DNA of 64,000 nucleotides from positions 16,875 to 80,874 of the forward strand of contig DASXDU010000010.1 of the NCBI GenBank assembly GCA_036490515.1, in the 5' to 3' direction. Shown piece after piece: positions 52,537-63,909 of the stretch; the stretch's first letter is position 1, and the number at the start of each line of letters is the position of its first letter. The DNA comes from Palsa-1150 sp036490515. Lineage in GTDB: Bacteria; Myxococcota_A; Polyangia; Polyangiales; Polyangiaceae. The notes under the pieces are model-generated. The model ran no database searches. It saw only the letters and a program-made list of their open reading frames with translations, and was not told the origin of the DNA. The position numbers and the translations under genes are program-made.

Positions 52537-54621
52537 ATGGTGCGCCGGAGCATTCCCTTCCTCGCCACGACGATCGCCGCCTCCGCCCTCGCGAGCGCCG
52601 TCGCCTGCCACTCGTCGGGTACCGCGGCGAGCGGGAGCGGCGGCGGCGGCGACGACGGCGGCGCCGTCGCAGAAGCCGGGATGCCTTTCCAGGCCGACCC
52701 GCCGACCGTCTACGTGGCCAAGGTGAAGAACGTCCTCGTCGGGCTGCCGCCGACCGACGCCGAGGTGCAGGCCGTCCAGGCCGACCCGACGCAGCTCGCG
52801 CCGCTCATCGACCAGTGGATGCAGACGCCCCAGTACACGGCCAAGATGCTGCGGTTCTTCCAGCTCGCGTTCCAGCAGACGCAGGTCACCTACACGGACT
52901 TCGCCGACCAGGTGTACCCACGCGAGGTCGCCATCAACTCGACGACCATCCCGCCGCTCATGCAGGACGTGCAGGAGAGCTTCGCGCGCACGATGCTCCA
53001 GCTCGTCGCCAGCGGGCAGCCGCTCACGCAGGGGGCGACGACGACGCAGCTCATGATGACGACGGCGCTGAAGGAGCTCTACGCGTTCCTCGACGTCTGG
53101 GAGGTCGACGACGACAGCAACACCACCGACTACTTCAAGCAGGCGAACCCGAAGCTCAAGATCACCGTCGGGTCGGCGCAGGGTCCCATCCCCATCGCCG
53201 AGACGCTCGACCCGACGAGCCCCAACTACATGCACTGGTACGACCCGGACGTCGCGACGGCCGACTCGACGATGGCGGGCTGCACCGAGGACCCCATCGT
53301 GTATCCGGCCGACGCGTCGACGCTGCACTACCTGCTCTACGGGTCGCTCGCCGGCTACAAGGGGACGACCGGCAACCAGTGCCCGAACGTGTCCGGCTCG
53401 TCGTCGGCCCCGCAGCTCCAGACCGGGGACTTCACCGACTGGTCGATGGTCACGATCCGCGCGCCGAACGCCGGCGAGAGCACGACGACGTTCTACGACC
53501 TTCCGACGTTGCGCCAGGCGAACGAGCTCGTGCTCGACATCCCGCGCGTCGGGTTCTTCAGTACGCCCGCCTTCTTCGCCAACTGGCAGACGAACACGAG
53601 CAACACGATGCGCGTCACGATGAACCAGACGTTCATCGTCGCGCTCGGGTCGATGGTCGACGGCACCGACACGACGACGCCGCCGGGCACGCCCGGCCTC
53701 GACACGACGCACGTGACGGAGGCCGCTTGCTACAACTGCCACAAGGTCCTCGACCCCTCGCGGTCGATCCTCGCGGCCTCGTGGTCGTGGAACTACCACT
53801 CGCAGCTCGACTCGACGTGGTCGTCGCAGCCCGGGATGTTCGCGTTCCGCGGCGTCGTCACCCCGGTGAAGACCCTCGGCGACTTCGGGAGCGCGCTCGC
53901 GACGCACCCGTACTTCGCGCCCGCGTGGGTGCAGAAGATGTGTTACTGGGCGAACTCCTCGGCGTGCGACCCGAGCGATCCGGCGTTCGAGCAGATCGTG
54001 AAGGACTTCACGAGCTCGAACTTCTCGTGGAACGCGATGGTGAAGGAGCTCCTCGCCTCGCCCATCGTGACGAACGCGAGCGAGAGCGTCACGGCGGCGA
54101 CGAACGGCGAGATCGTCGCGGTCGCGCGGCGTGACCACTTCTGCGCCGCGCTCAACGACCGCCTCGGCTTCGACGACGTGTGCGGCCTGGCGTCCCTCTA
54201 CGCGAAGGGGACGGCGTCGACGCAGACCATCCCCGAGATCGTCTCGGGCCTCCCCTCCGACGGCTACGGCCGCGGCGCGGTGGCTCCCGTCCTGCCGAAC
54301 GACCCCACGCTCTTCTTCCGCGCCGCGACCGAGAACATCTGCGAGACCGTCGCGAAGGAGGTCATCGACGTCCCGACGTCGAAGCAGACGCCCGGCGTGA
54401 AGCAGTGGTCGAGCGACCAGTACACGGCGGCCATCGGCGACTTCGTGAGCACGCTCATGGGGCTCACCTCCGGAGACCCGCGCACCGCGCAGGCCACGAC
54501 GCTCCTCACCCAGCACTACGCGTCCGCGCTCGCCCAGAAGGGCACGAGCGCGACGGCCGCCTTGCAATCGACGTTCGTCGCCGCCTGCATGGCGCCGTCG
54601 TTCGTCTCGATCGGGATGTGA
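52537..54621 (+). CDS. Lipoprotein-like heme c protein of the DUF1549/DUF1588 type
   Basis: A 694-residue protein. The signal peptide ends in a lipobox-like SAVAC near residue 24. The N-terminal segment VLVGLPPTDAEVQAVQADPT resembles the DUF1549 motif of planctomycete and myxobacterial cytochrome-like proteins. A single c-type heme site CYNCHKVLDPSRS lies at about residue 402, in a DUF1588-like context. It is probably a secreted or outer-membrane-linked electron-transfer or structural protein. The following DUF1501-type gene starts 16 bp later, the usual partner order for these families. Activity is unknown. Confidence 0.8.
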   Translation: MVRRSIPFLATTIAASALASAVACHSSGTAASGSGGGGDDGGAVAEAGMPFQADPPTVYVAKVKNVLVGLPPTDAEVQAVQADPTQLAPLIDQWMQTPQYTAKMLRFFQLAFQQTQVTYTDFADQVYPREVAINSTTIPPLMQDVQESFARTMLQLVASGQPLTQGATTTQLMMTTALKELYAFLDVWEVDDDSNTTDYFKQANPKLKITVGSAQGPIPIAETLDPTSPNYMHWYDPDVATADSTMAGCTEDPIVYPADASTLHYLLYGSLAGYKGTTGNQCPNVSGSSSAPQLQTGDFTDWSMVTIRAPNAGESTTTFYDLPTLRQANELVLDIPRVGFFSTPAFFANWQTNTSNTMRVTMNQTFIVALGSMVDGTDTTTPPGTPGLDTTHVTEAACYNCHKVLDPSRSILAASWSWNYHSQLDSTWSSQPGMFAFRGVVTPVKTLGDFGSALATHPYFAPAWVQKMCYWANSSACDPSDPAFEQIVKDFTSSNFSWNAMVKELLASPIVTNASESVTAATNGEIVAVARRDHFCAALNDRLGFDDVCGLASLYAKGTASTQTIPEIVSGLPSDGYGRGAVAPVLPNDPTLFFRAATENICETVAKEVIDVPTSKQTPGVKQWSSDQYTAAIGDFVSTLMGLTSGDPRTAQATTLLTQHYASALAQKGTSATAALQSTFVAACMAPSFVSIGM

Positions 54622-54637
54622 CGGAAGGAACACGACG

Positions 54638-55963
54638 ATGGCTCCCATGAACTTCTCCCGCCGCGATGCGCTCCTCTCGACCCTCTTCGGCGCCGGCTGC
54701 GTGGGCCTGCGCGCCCTCGCCACGGGCTTGCCCGCGTCGTTTCTCCTGAACCCGCGCGAGGCGCTCGCAGCGACGCCCGTCACCGGGTGCCTCGCCCAGG
54801 CCAAGGCCCAGTACGTCATCTTCCAGACGTCGGGCCAGGGCGACCCGATCAACGCGAGCGCGCCGGGCACCTACGAGGACCCGAACATCGTCCACAGCAC
54901 CGACCCGACGATGGCGCCCGCGTCGATGACGATCGGCGGACAGTCCTACCAGGTCGCGACGCCCTGGACGACGCTGCCGGCCAGCGTCGTCGCCCGGACG
55001 TGCTTCTGGCACATCATGACCGACACGCCCGTCCACCCGAAGGAGCCGCAGGTGCTCGAGCTCATGGGCGCGTCGCCGTCGGGCGAGATGCTCCCGTCGC
55101 TCCTCGCCAAGGCCATCGCGCCCTGCCTCAACACGATCCAGACGCAGCCCATCAGCATCGGCGCGTCCTCGCCCTCCGAGGCGCTCACGTTCGCGGGCAC
55201 GACGCTCCCGATCGTCCCACCGCTCGCCCTCAAGGCGACCCTCGCGAACCCGACCGGGCCGCTCACCGACCTCCAGCCGCTGCGCGACCAGACGATGAAC
55301 GCGCTCTACGATCTCTACAAGAACGGCGCGAGCCCCGCGCAGCAGGCCTACATCGACTCGCTCGTCACGTCGCAGAACCAGGTGCGCAACATCGAGCAGT
55401 CGCTGCTCGATTCGCTCGACTCGATCACCGACAACACCGCCGACTCGCAGGTCACCGCGGCGATCGCGCTCATCCAGATGAACGTCTCGCCCGTGATTGC
55501 CATCCACATCCCGTTCGGGGGCGACAACCACCACGACGCCGGCCTCGCCAACGAGACGTCGCAGACGGTGTCCGGCGTCCAGACGCTGGTGAACCTGATG
55601 GCCGCGCTCCAGAGCGCGAACCTCCAGGATCAAGTGACGTTCATGTCGCTCAACGTCTTCGGCCGCACCATCGGCCCCGGCAACACCGACGGCCGCCAGC
55701 ACAACCAGAACCATCAGGTGTCGATCACCATCGGCAAGCCCTTCAAGGGCGGCGTCATCGGCGGCGTCGCGCCCGTCCAGAACGACTACGGCGCGCTCCC
55801 CATCGACTCCAAGACCGGCGCGGGGTCGACCGGCGGCGACGTCCAGGCCATCGACACGCTCTCGGCGTTCGGCCAGACGATGATGGCGGCGGTGGGCGGT
55901 GACCCCAGCGGGATCACCAGCCCGTCCTCCACCGCCACCGTCGTCAGCGCCGCGCTCGCGTGA
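54638..55963 (+). CDS. Tat-exported DUF1501-type protein
   Basis: A 441-residue protein with a twin-arginine signal (SRRDALLSTLFGAG). The mature part shares the DUF1501 plan: the metal-region GGDNHHDAG, then VTFMSLNVFGRTIGPGNTDG, HNQNHQVSITIGKP and FKGGVIGG. These families resemble the alkaline phosphatase/sulfatase fold and commonly follow a DUF1549/DUF1588 protein, as here. Export in a folded, metal-bound state is inferred. The two genes almost certainly form one unit. What the pair does is not known. Confidence 0.85.
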   Translation: MAPMNFSRRDALLSTLFGAGCVGLRALATGLPASFLLNPREALAATPVTGCLAQAKAQYVIFQTSGQGDPINASAPGTYEDPNIVHSTDPTMAPASMTIGGQSYQVATPWTTLPASVVARTCFWHIMTDTPVHPKEPQVLELMGASPSGEMLPSLLAKAIAPCLNTIQTQPISIGASSPSEALTFAGTTLPIVPPLALKATLANPTGPLTDLQPLRDQTMNALYDLYKNGASPAQQAYIDSLVTSQNQVRNIEQSLLDSLDSITDNTADSQVTAAIALIQMNVSPVIAIHIPFGGDNHHDAGLANETSQTVSGVQTLVNLMAALQSANLQDQVTFMSLNVFGRTIGPGNTDGRQHNQNHQVSITIGKPFKGGVIGGVAPVQNDYGALPIDSKTGAGSTGGDVQAIDTLSAFGQTMMAAVGGDPSGITSPSSTATVVSAALA

Positions 55964-55973
55964 GGACGCTGCG

Positions 55974-56750
55974 CTACTGGCCGCCCGCGTCCTTCGCGCC
56001 CGCGTCGGCGCCGGCGTCCACGTCTTCGATCGAGAAGTCGAGCACGATGGGCGCGCCCGCGTCGCCGGTCAGGCTCGCGCCGCTGAAGGGCGTCGCCGTG
56101 AGCGTGTGCTTGCCCACCGTGAGGACGCTCGCGCACGACGTGATCGTCCCGGTCCCGTCGTCGCTGCAGAGGAAGTACGGCGCCGTGTTCTCGGTGTGCG
56201 TGTACGTGGCGTCGAGCGCGAAGGCGACGCTGCCGACGAGCGCAGGCATCGTGTTGGCGCGGATGCTCAGCGCCGAGCCCGTGACCGCGAGGTTGATCGT
56301 GGCGCTCTCGGCGATCGGGTCGAATCCCGTGACGGGCGAGCCGTCCACGATGCCCGTGATCGCCGTATCGACGAGCGTGAAGCTCGAGGTCGTGGGCGCC
56401 GCCTCGCCGGGAGCGTCCATCGAGGCTCCGTCGACGGTGAGCGTGATGCCGCCCTCGCCCACGGCCGCCGCCTCGCCGCCGCCTCCGCCGCCGTCGACCG
56501 TCGCGGTCGCGTCGCCCATCCCGGTGGATGCGTCGGGCATCCCGCTCGAGGTCCCGGAGCCGGACGAGGAAGCGCCCGAGGTGTCGTCGTTCGAGCCGCC
56601 GAGTGGGCCTCCGCCGCTTCCCGGCCAGCCGCCGCCCGAGGAGCCTGAGCTCGCGCTACATGCCGTCATCGCCGCGCACGCCGTTCCGAGGAAGAGACCT
56701 AGGATCGACGCGAACGCCGACGGCGCACCGCTACGCCGTACGAGGTTCAT
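55974..56750 (-). CDS. Lipoprotein, paralogue 1 of two
   Basis: A 258-residue protein from the ATG at 56750. The signal carries a lipobox-like TAC in MTACSAS near residue 30, followed by a Ser/Gly/Asp linker of 90 residues. The beta domain at residues about 130-245 has VDTAITGIVDGSPVTGFDPI, NTAPYFLCSDDGTGTI and VGKHTLTATPFS. The neighbouring leftward gene has the same plan, with equivalent segments at each position. A cysteine in each seems to form one disulfide. Function is unknown. Confidence 0.75.
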   Translation of the reverse strand: MNLVRRSGAPSAFASILGLFLGTACAAMTACSASSGSSGGGWPGSGGGPLGGSNDDTSGASSSGSGTSSGMPDASTGMGDATATVDGGGGGGEAAAVGEGGITLTVDGASMDAPGEAAPTTSSFTLVDTAITGIVDGSPVTGFDPIAESATINLAVTGSALSIRANTMPALVGSVAFALDATYTHTENTAPYFLCSDDGTGTITSCASVLTVGKHTLTATPFSGASLTGDAGAPIVLDFSIEDVDAGADAGAKDAGGQ

Positions 56751-56915
56751 GATGAACGCATCTCTTTGCAAGAGGCTCGCCGCAGCGCGGGCCGTCTGCT
56801 GCACGCGCGCATTCCATGGAAGCCCAACGATTTCCACGCGCGCATCACGCCCGGCGCCGTCCCCCGCCCATCGTCGCTGGATGTGCGCGGAATCACCGCC
56901 CGAGGCGCGCGGGGC

Positions 56916-57620
56916 TCACTCCGGCGCGGCGTCGCCGGCGTCCATGTCCGCGCTGCTGTCGGTCACGGTGAACTCGAACAGGGTCGGCGGCTGGTAGGGC
57001 GCCCCCTGGAGGTCGGACTCGGGGTAGACCGTGACGGTCAGCGTGTGCTTGCCCGGGGCGAGGGGGCACTTCATGAACGTGCCCTTCCCGTCGTCGCCGC
57101 AGAGCGAGTAGGGGGCCGTGTTCGCCGTGTGCGTGTACGTCGCGTCGAGCGCGAAGGCCATGCTGCCGACGGCGGACACCTGCGGCGGCGTCACGACCAT
57201 GCTCAGGTCGTAGCCGACCATCGCGAGGTCGAACGTCGAGCCATACGCCATCGGGTTGAAGCCGCTGACGGGCGCGCCGCCCGGGAGCGTCGTGATGCCG
57301 GTGTCGATGAGCGTGAAGGACGCCACGGTGACGTTGCCGAACGCGGTGGACCCGCCGTCTGCGCCGCCGCTCGACCCGGGGGCGACGCCGCTGCTGCTCC
57401 CCACGGGAGAACCCCCGCTGCTGCTGCCGGTCGCGCCGCCGCTGCTTCCTCCGGTGTCGCCATTGCCGCCGCTGCTGCCGGTGCCCTTCTGGGCGACCGC
57501 CGACGCGGGATCGCCGCCTCCGCCTCCGCGGTACTCGACGACGCCGCTCGAACCGCACGCCACGATCGACGCAGCGCAGGAGACCGTCAGCGCCAGGCAG
57601 AGGGCGGGGGCGAGCTTCAT
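56916..57620 (-). CDS. Lipoprotein, paralogue 2 of two
   Basis: A 234-residue protein. The lipobox is IVACGSSG (Cys near residue 23). The linker is Ser/Gly-rich (about 30-90). The beta domain has ASFTLIDTGITTLPGGAPVS, HTANTAPYSLCGDDGKGTF and APGKHTLTVTVYP, which matches paralogue 1 segment by segment. The ATG at 57620 has a GGGGG-type ribosome-binding site. Both leftward genes probably arose by tandem duplication; they diverge in linker and in the last 30 residues. No conserved active-site residues are obvious. Confidence 0.75.
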   Translation of the reverse strand: MKLAPALCLALTVSCAASIVACGSSGVVEYRGGGGGDPASAVAQKGTGSSGGNGDTGGSSGGATGSSSGGSPVGSSSGVAPGSSGGADGGSTAFGNVTVASFTLIDTGITTLPGGAPVSGFNPMAYGSTFDLAMVGYDLSMVVTPPQVSAVGSMAFALDATYTHTANTAPYSLCGDDGKGTFMKCPLAPGKHTLTVTVYPESDLQGAPYQPPTLFEFTVTDSSADMDAGDAAPE

Positions 57621-57884
57621 GCCGCCCCCTGGTGCAAGACCCGCTCCCATGGCGGTGGAATCGTGCGGGGTGCACGCAACTTCCGGAAAACGCATGCGGA
57701 ACGGACCGACATGCCCTCCCCCCTACCGCCCGCCCCGGGGTTGGGGGGTCCGCGGGGAGTGGATCAGTCGAACCACGCCGTAGCCCCTTCGGGGACCTCG
57801 ACGAATACCCGCCCGGCAGGGTTCGTCGAACTTCGTGAACGTCCCGAAGTATCCTCGTTCCCCTGTTCTCTAAGGAGGAGACCC

Positions 57885-58235
57885 ATGAACGCTCGTAGCT
57901 TCGTCCTCGCCTCGCTCTTCGCGCTGTCGGTGCCCGCCATGGGCTGCGCAGCCGAGGTCCAGACTGCGCCCCCGCCGCCGCCCCCCACCGAGGAGGCCGA
58001 GGTCAGCATCGAGACCGAGCCGCCGCCGCCCCCGCCCGCGCAGGTCGAGGTCGTTCCCGCGTCGCCGGGCGTCGACTGGTACTGGACCCCGGGCTACCAC
58101 CGCTGGTGGAACGGCCGCTACGTCTGGGTCGGCGGCCGCTACGCGCGCCGCCCCTACGCTGCGGCCATGTGGGTCACTCCCCACTGGGAGGTCCGCGGCC
58201 GGTCGCACGTATGGGTCGGCGGCCGCTGGCGCTGA
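57885..58235 (+). CDS. Small WxxGxW-type lipoprotein
   Basis: A 116-residue lipoprotein with an excellent TAAGGAGGA ribosome-binding site. The signal ends in MGCAA (Cys about residue 21). A Pro/Glu-rich linker leads to aromatic repeats: YWTPGYHRWW, GRYVWVGGRYARR and HVWVGGRWR. This is the repeated W-x-x-G-x-W pattern of small secreted bacterial proteins. It is likely periplasmic; the function is not known. The stop is 2 bp from that of the convergent isochorismatase-like gene. Confidence 0.85.
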   Translation: MNARSFVLASLFALSVPAMGCAAEVQTAPPPPPPTEEAEVSIETEPPPPPPAQVEVVPASPGVDWYWTPGYHRWWNGRYVWVGGRYARRPYAAAMWVTPHWEVRGRSHVWVGGRWR

Positions 58236-58237
58236 TT

Positions 58238-59014
58238 TCAGGCCGCCGCGAGCCGCTCCAGCCGGGCCTGACGCGCCGGCGCATACGGGATGAGCGCGGA
58301 GAGGATGGCGAGCGTGAACCGCTCGCCGGCCTCCGTGTTGCCGGCCTGCGTCTCGGCGGGCACCTCGACGGCGAACCCGCGCTGGAGCGCGTCGGTCGCC
58401 GTCGTGAGGAGCTGCACCTCGGTGGCGCAGCCCGTGAGGACCACCGTGTCGACGCGGAGCTCGTCGAGCACCTGCTCGAGGGTCGACGCCGTGAAGGCGC
58501 TGTAGGTGGGCTTGGCCACGATGCGATCGCCCGACTGCGGCGCGAGCTCGGGCCAGACCTCGGCCCCCTCGGAGCCTTCCACCGCGTGCGCTCCCCACTC
58601 CGCGAGCTCCGGATCGTCCGGCGCGTGGCGGTCGCACACGTAAACGATGGGCTCGCCGGCCGCGCGGGCGGCCGCGATGCGGCGAGCGACGGCCGGGAGG
58701 ATGGCCCGTGCGCGCGGCACCTCCATCGGCCTGCCCGGCGTGAGGTGGTCGACCAGCATGTCGCACACGAGGAGCGCGGTACGAGGCCGCCGCGCCATGC
58801 GCGCCTGCACGCTCGCGAGGATGCGCCCCCGCAGCCCCGCCGAGGGCGCCACGGGGTCGATCGCCTGGCCGAGCGCGGCGATCGCGTCCGTCGCCACGCC
58901 GACCCCCGCCTTGCTCTCCGGGTGCATCTGCGAATGCACGGCCTGCGTGATTCGCTCGGCCCGCCCGGCGAGCACGAACGAGAGCAGATCCGCCAGGACG
59001 TCTTCGGAGGGCAT
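58238..59014 (-). CDS. Isochorismatase-like cysteine hydrolase with extra N-terminal domain
   Basis: A 258-residue cytosolic enzyme. The catalytic triad can be read: Asp in LVCDMLVDHL (about residue 84), Lys in VAKPTYSAF, and Cys in TGCATEVQLL. Family members hydrolyse isochorismate, nicotinamide or related compounds. Single-domain members are about 180-210 residues; this one has an additional 73-residue helical N-terminus (SEDVLADLLSFVL, then LRGRILASV). That N-terminal piece resembles the helical cores of anti-sigma proteins, a guess. Which substrate is used is not known. Confidence 0.85.
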   Translation of the reverse strand: MPSEDVLADLLSFVLAGRAERITQAVHSQMHPESKAGVGVATDAIAALGQAIDPVAPSAGLRGRILASVQARMARRPRTALLVCDMLVDHLTPGRPMEVPRARAILPAVARRIAAARAAGEPIVYVCDRHAPDDPELAEWGAHAVEGSEGAEVWPELAPQSGDRIVAKPTYSAFTASTLEQVLDELRVDTVVLTGCATEVQLLTTATDALQRGFAVEVPAETQAGNTEAGERFTLAILSALIPYAPARQARLERLAAA

Positions 59015-59086
59015 GACGCTTCCCGATGTCTACGCTCGAAAGCATAGCTTGGCTCCCCGGCCTTTGCCTCGGCTAGCCTCGTCCGC

Positions 59087-60849
59087 GTGGACAATTCCTC
59101 GCCGCCCACGCCGCCGTCCCCGCCCGCGCCGCCCACGCTCCCCGCGGCGTCCGCGCCTCCCATCTTCGCGTTCAACCGGCAGCGCGACGCGCTCGTGGAC
59201 GAGGTCGTCCAGCGTGTTGCCTCCGAGGTGCGAGATCCCCTCCTCGTCCTCAACGAGGCGGCGTTCCTCGAGATCAAGCGCCAGCGCGCGGCGGGCAGCG
59301 ACGACGTGGTCCCCTACGGCGAGTGGCGGTCGCTGGCGCGCTCGCTCGGGCGGATGACCCCGGACGAGAGCCGCGACCGCCTGCGGGACGTGGTCCGTCG
59401 CTACGCCGGCGACGTCGCCGGGAACTTCGACCCCCGGGTCTACAAGTTCGCCTCGCGCGCGGCCGCCCCCATCATCGGCCTCATGATGTCGCCGCTGCAG
59501 ACGCTGCGGCACCTCGGCGGCGCGTTCGACCTCCGGGCGCTCGACGGCCGCGTCGTCATCGAGGGCTCGGTCGGCCTCGTCCGCGACCTCGCGGCGAAGG
59601 GCACCGTCGTCTTCGTCCCGACGCACCTCTCGAACCTCGACTCGGTCGTGTTCGGCTTCGCGCTCGAGCGCGCGGGCCTCCCCCCGGCCACGTACGGCGC
59701 GGGCAAGAACCTCTTCGCGAACCCGGTCCTCTCCTTCTTCATGCACAACCTCGGCGCCTACCGCGTCGACCGGCGCCTCAAGCACGGGCTCTACAAGGAC
59801 GTGCTGAAGGCCTACTCCTGCGTCCTCATCGAGCACGGGTACCACTCGCTCTTCTTCCCCGGGGGGACGCGGTCGCGGTCGGGCGGCGTCGAGCGCAAGC
59901 TGAAGCTCGGCCTCGCGGGGACGGGGGTCGAGGCGATGGCGCGCACGGCGGCCCGCGGCGCGACACGACCGGTGTACTTCGTCCCGGCGACCATCAACTA
60001 CCTCCTCACGCTGGAGGCCGAGACGCTCGTCGACGACTTCCTCCAGGAGGAGGGCAAGCACCGGTACATCATCGAGGACGACGAGTCGTCCCGCCCCGGG
60101 CGCGTCGCGGCCTTCGTCCGCAAGCTCCTCGGGCTCGACGCCGGCTGCGTCATCCGCTTCGGGACGCCGCTCGACTGCTTCGGAAACGAGGTCGACGCCG
60201 ACGGCGTCTCGCGCGACGCCCGCGGCCACGCGGTCGACCCGCTCTCCTACCTCACCGACGTGGACGGGAAGATCGCCCACGACCCGGCCCGCGACGCGCA
60301 GTACACGCGCGAGCTCGGCGACGCCATCGTCCGCTCGTTCGCGCGCAACACCGTGGCCATGGCGACGCACCTCGTGGCGTCCTGCGCGTTCCAGAAGCTC
60401 CGGGAGTCGCTCGGCCCCGAGGGCCTCGGCAAGGACATCTTCGGCATGCTCCGGGCGCTCGACGACGTCACCGTCTCGCGCACCGAGCTCGCCGAGCAGG
60501 TGGAGCGCCTCCGCGACCGCGCCCGGGAGCTCGAGCAGCGGGGCGGCATCGTCCTCGGGCCGCGCCTGGGGCGCTCGACCGGCCGCGAGATCCTCGACGA
60601 GGCCCTCCGCGCGTTCAGCGGGTTCCACACGACGCCCGTCCTCGAACCGCGCGGCGACCGGCTGCTGCTCGTCGACACGCGCCTCATCTTCTACTACCAG
60701 AACCGTCTCGCCGCCCACGGGCTGGCGGCTGACCTCATCGCCCCTTCGTCCCTGCCCAGGCCCGGCGCCGCCCGCCCCGCCGACGGCACGGGAAAACCGC
60801 CACGGAGTGCGCTAGGCTCCGCGCCTCGCCCCATCGACCCACCGACTCC

Positions 60850-60853
<4 letters not shown>
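59087..60853 (+). CDS. PlsB-like glycerol-3-phosphate acyltransferase
   Basis: A 588-residue acyltransferase with a GTG start at 59087. The acyltransferase block 1 is FVPTHLSNLDSVVFG (HxxxxD) and block 3 is LFFPGGTRSRSG, with AGKNLFANPV and GAYRVDRRL between. The N-terminal Pro-rich stretch (residues 1-25) is disordered. The overall order resembles the PlsB/GPAT family, which acylates glycerol-3-phosphate to make lysophosphatidate. It is shorter than E. coli PlsB (about 800 residues). The stop overlaps the next start (ATGA), so it is coupled to the S1-domain protein. Membrane association is likely without a clear membrane helix. Confidence 0.85.
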
Positions 60854-63117
<2,264 letters not shown>

Positions 63118-63340
63118 CGCTCACGCCCGCGGGCTCTCGCTCGATCGAGGGGGGATGCACGGTGCGGGGGCCCGGGGGAGGCGAGGACGCGATGGGGTCG
63201 CGTGGGGATCGTTCGTGCGGCGGGGATGAACGCTTCGTCGCGGGCGGGTAGGAGTCCTGACGGCCGGGATGTGGCTCGATGAGCGGGGGCTGCCGCTCGG
63301 GAGGGCGGGTTTGAGGCGCGGGAGGTCCTGGACGACGCAC

Positions 63341-63718
63341 GTCCGGGGCGGAGGAACGCTCGTGAAGGTGGATGCGACGCGCGTCCGGGGCGGAGTAACG
63401 CTCGTGGAGGCGGCCACGAGGCATATCCGGGGCGGAGTAACGCTCGCGGAGGCGACCACGAGGCACATCCGGGGCGGAGTAACGCTCGTGGAGGCGACCA
63501 CGAGGCATATCCGGGGCGGAGTAACGCTCGCGGAGGCGGCCACGAGGCATATCCGGGGCGGAGTAACGCTCGTGGAGGCGGTCACGAGGCACATCCGGGG
63601 CGATCTATCGCTCGTGGAGGCGAGTACGACGCACATCCAGGCCGGTCGATCGCTCGCCATCGCGAGAGCGCTGCGTATCCGGCGCCGACCATCGCTCACT
63701 CCGGCCCGAGCGTCGCTC
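63341..63718. repeat. 42-bp minisatellite
   Basis: The start points 63341, 63383, 63425, 63467, 63509, 63551 and 63593 each carry CCGGGGCGGA at the same offset, a 42-bp period, followed by more degenerate units at 63635 and 63677. The unit reads roughly ATCCGGGGCGGAGTAACGCT (first 20 bases), then a variable part ending CACGAGGC. The period is a multiple of three, so several frames read through; the plus-strand frame gives repeats of RGGVTLVEA. No convincing gene structure surrounds it. Confidence 0.9.
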
Positions 63719-63756
63719 GCGATGGCGGGATGACGCAACGGCGAGCGCCCACGTCT

Positions 63757-63830
<74 letters not shown>

Positions 63831-63909
63831 GTGATGTCCATTCCGTCAAACTTGCGAGGGACGCAATAGGGTTTTTCGCTCGGGCTTTTCGATTGTCGCG
63901 CCGTGCTCG

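Noticed and set aside
50506..54870. Very long minus-strand open frame opposite the ligase and DUF1549-like genes
   Set aside because: No recognisable domain; rich in Arg, Val and Asp from antisense codons.
63341..63718. CRISPR array or repeat-protein gene
   Set aside because: No spacers; open frames on both strands come from a period that is a multiple of three. No ribosome-binding site or signal supports a gene.
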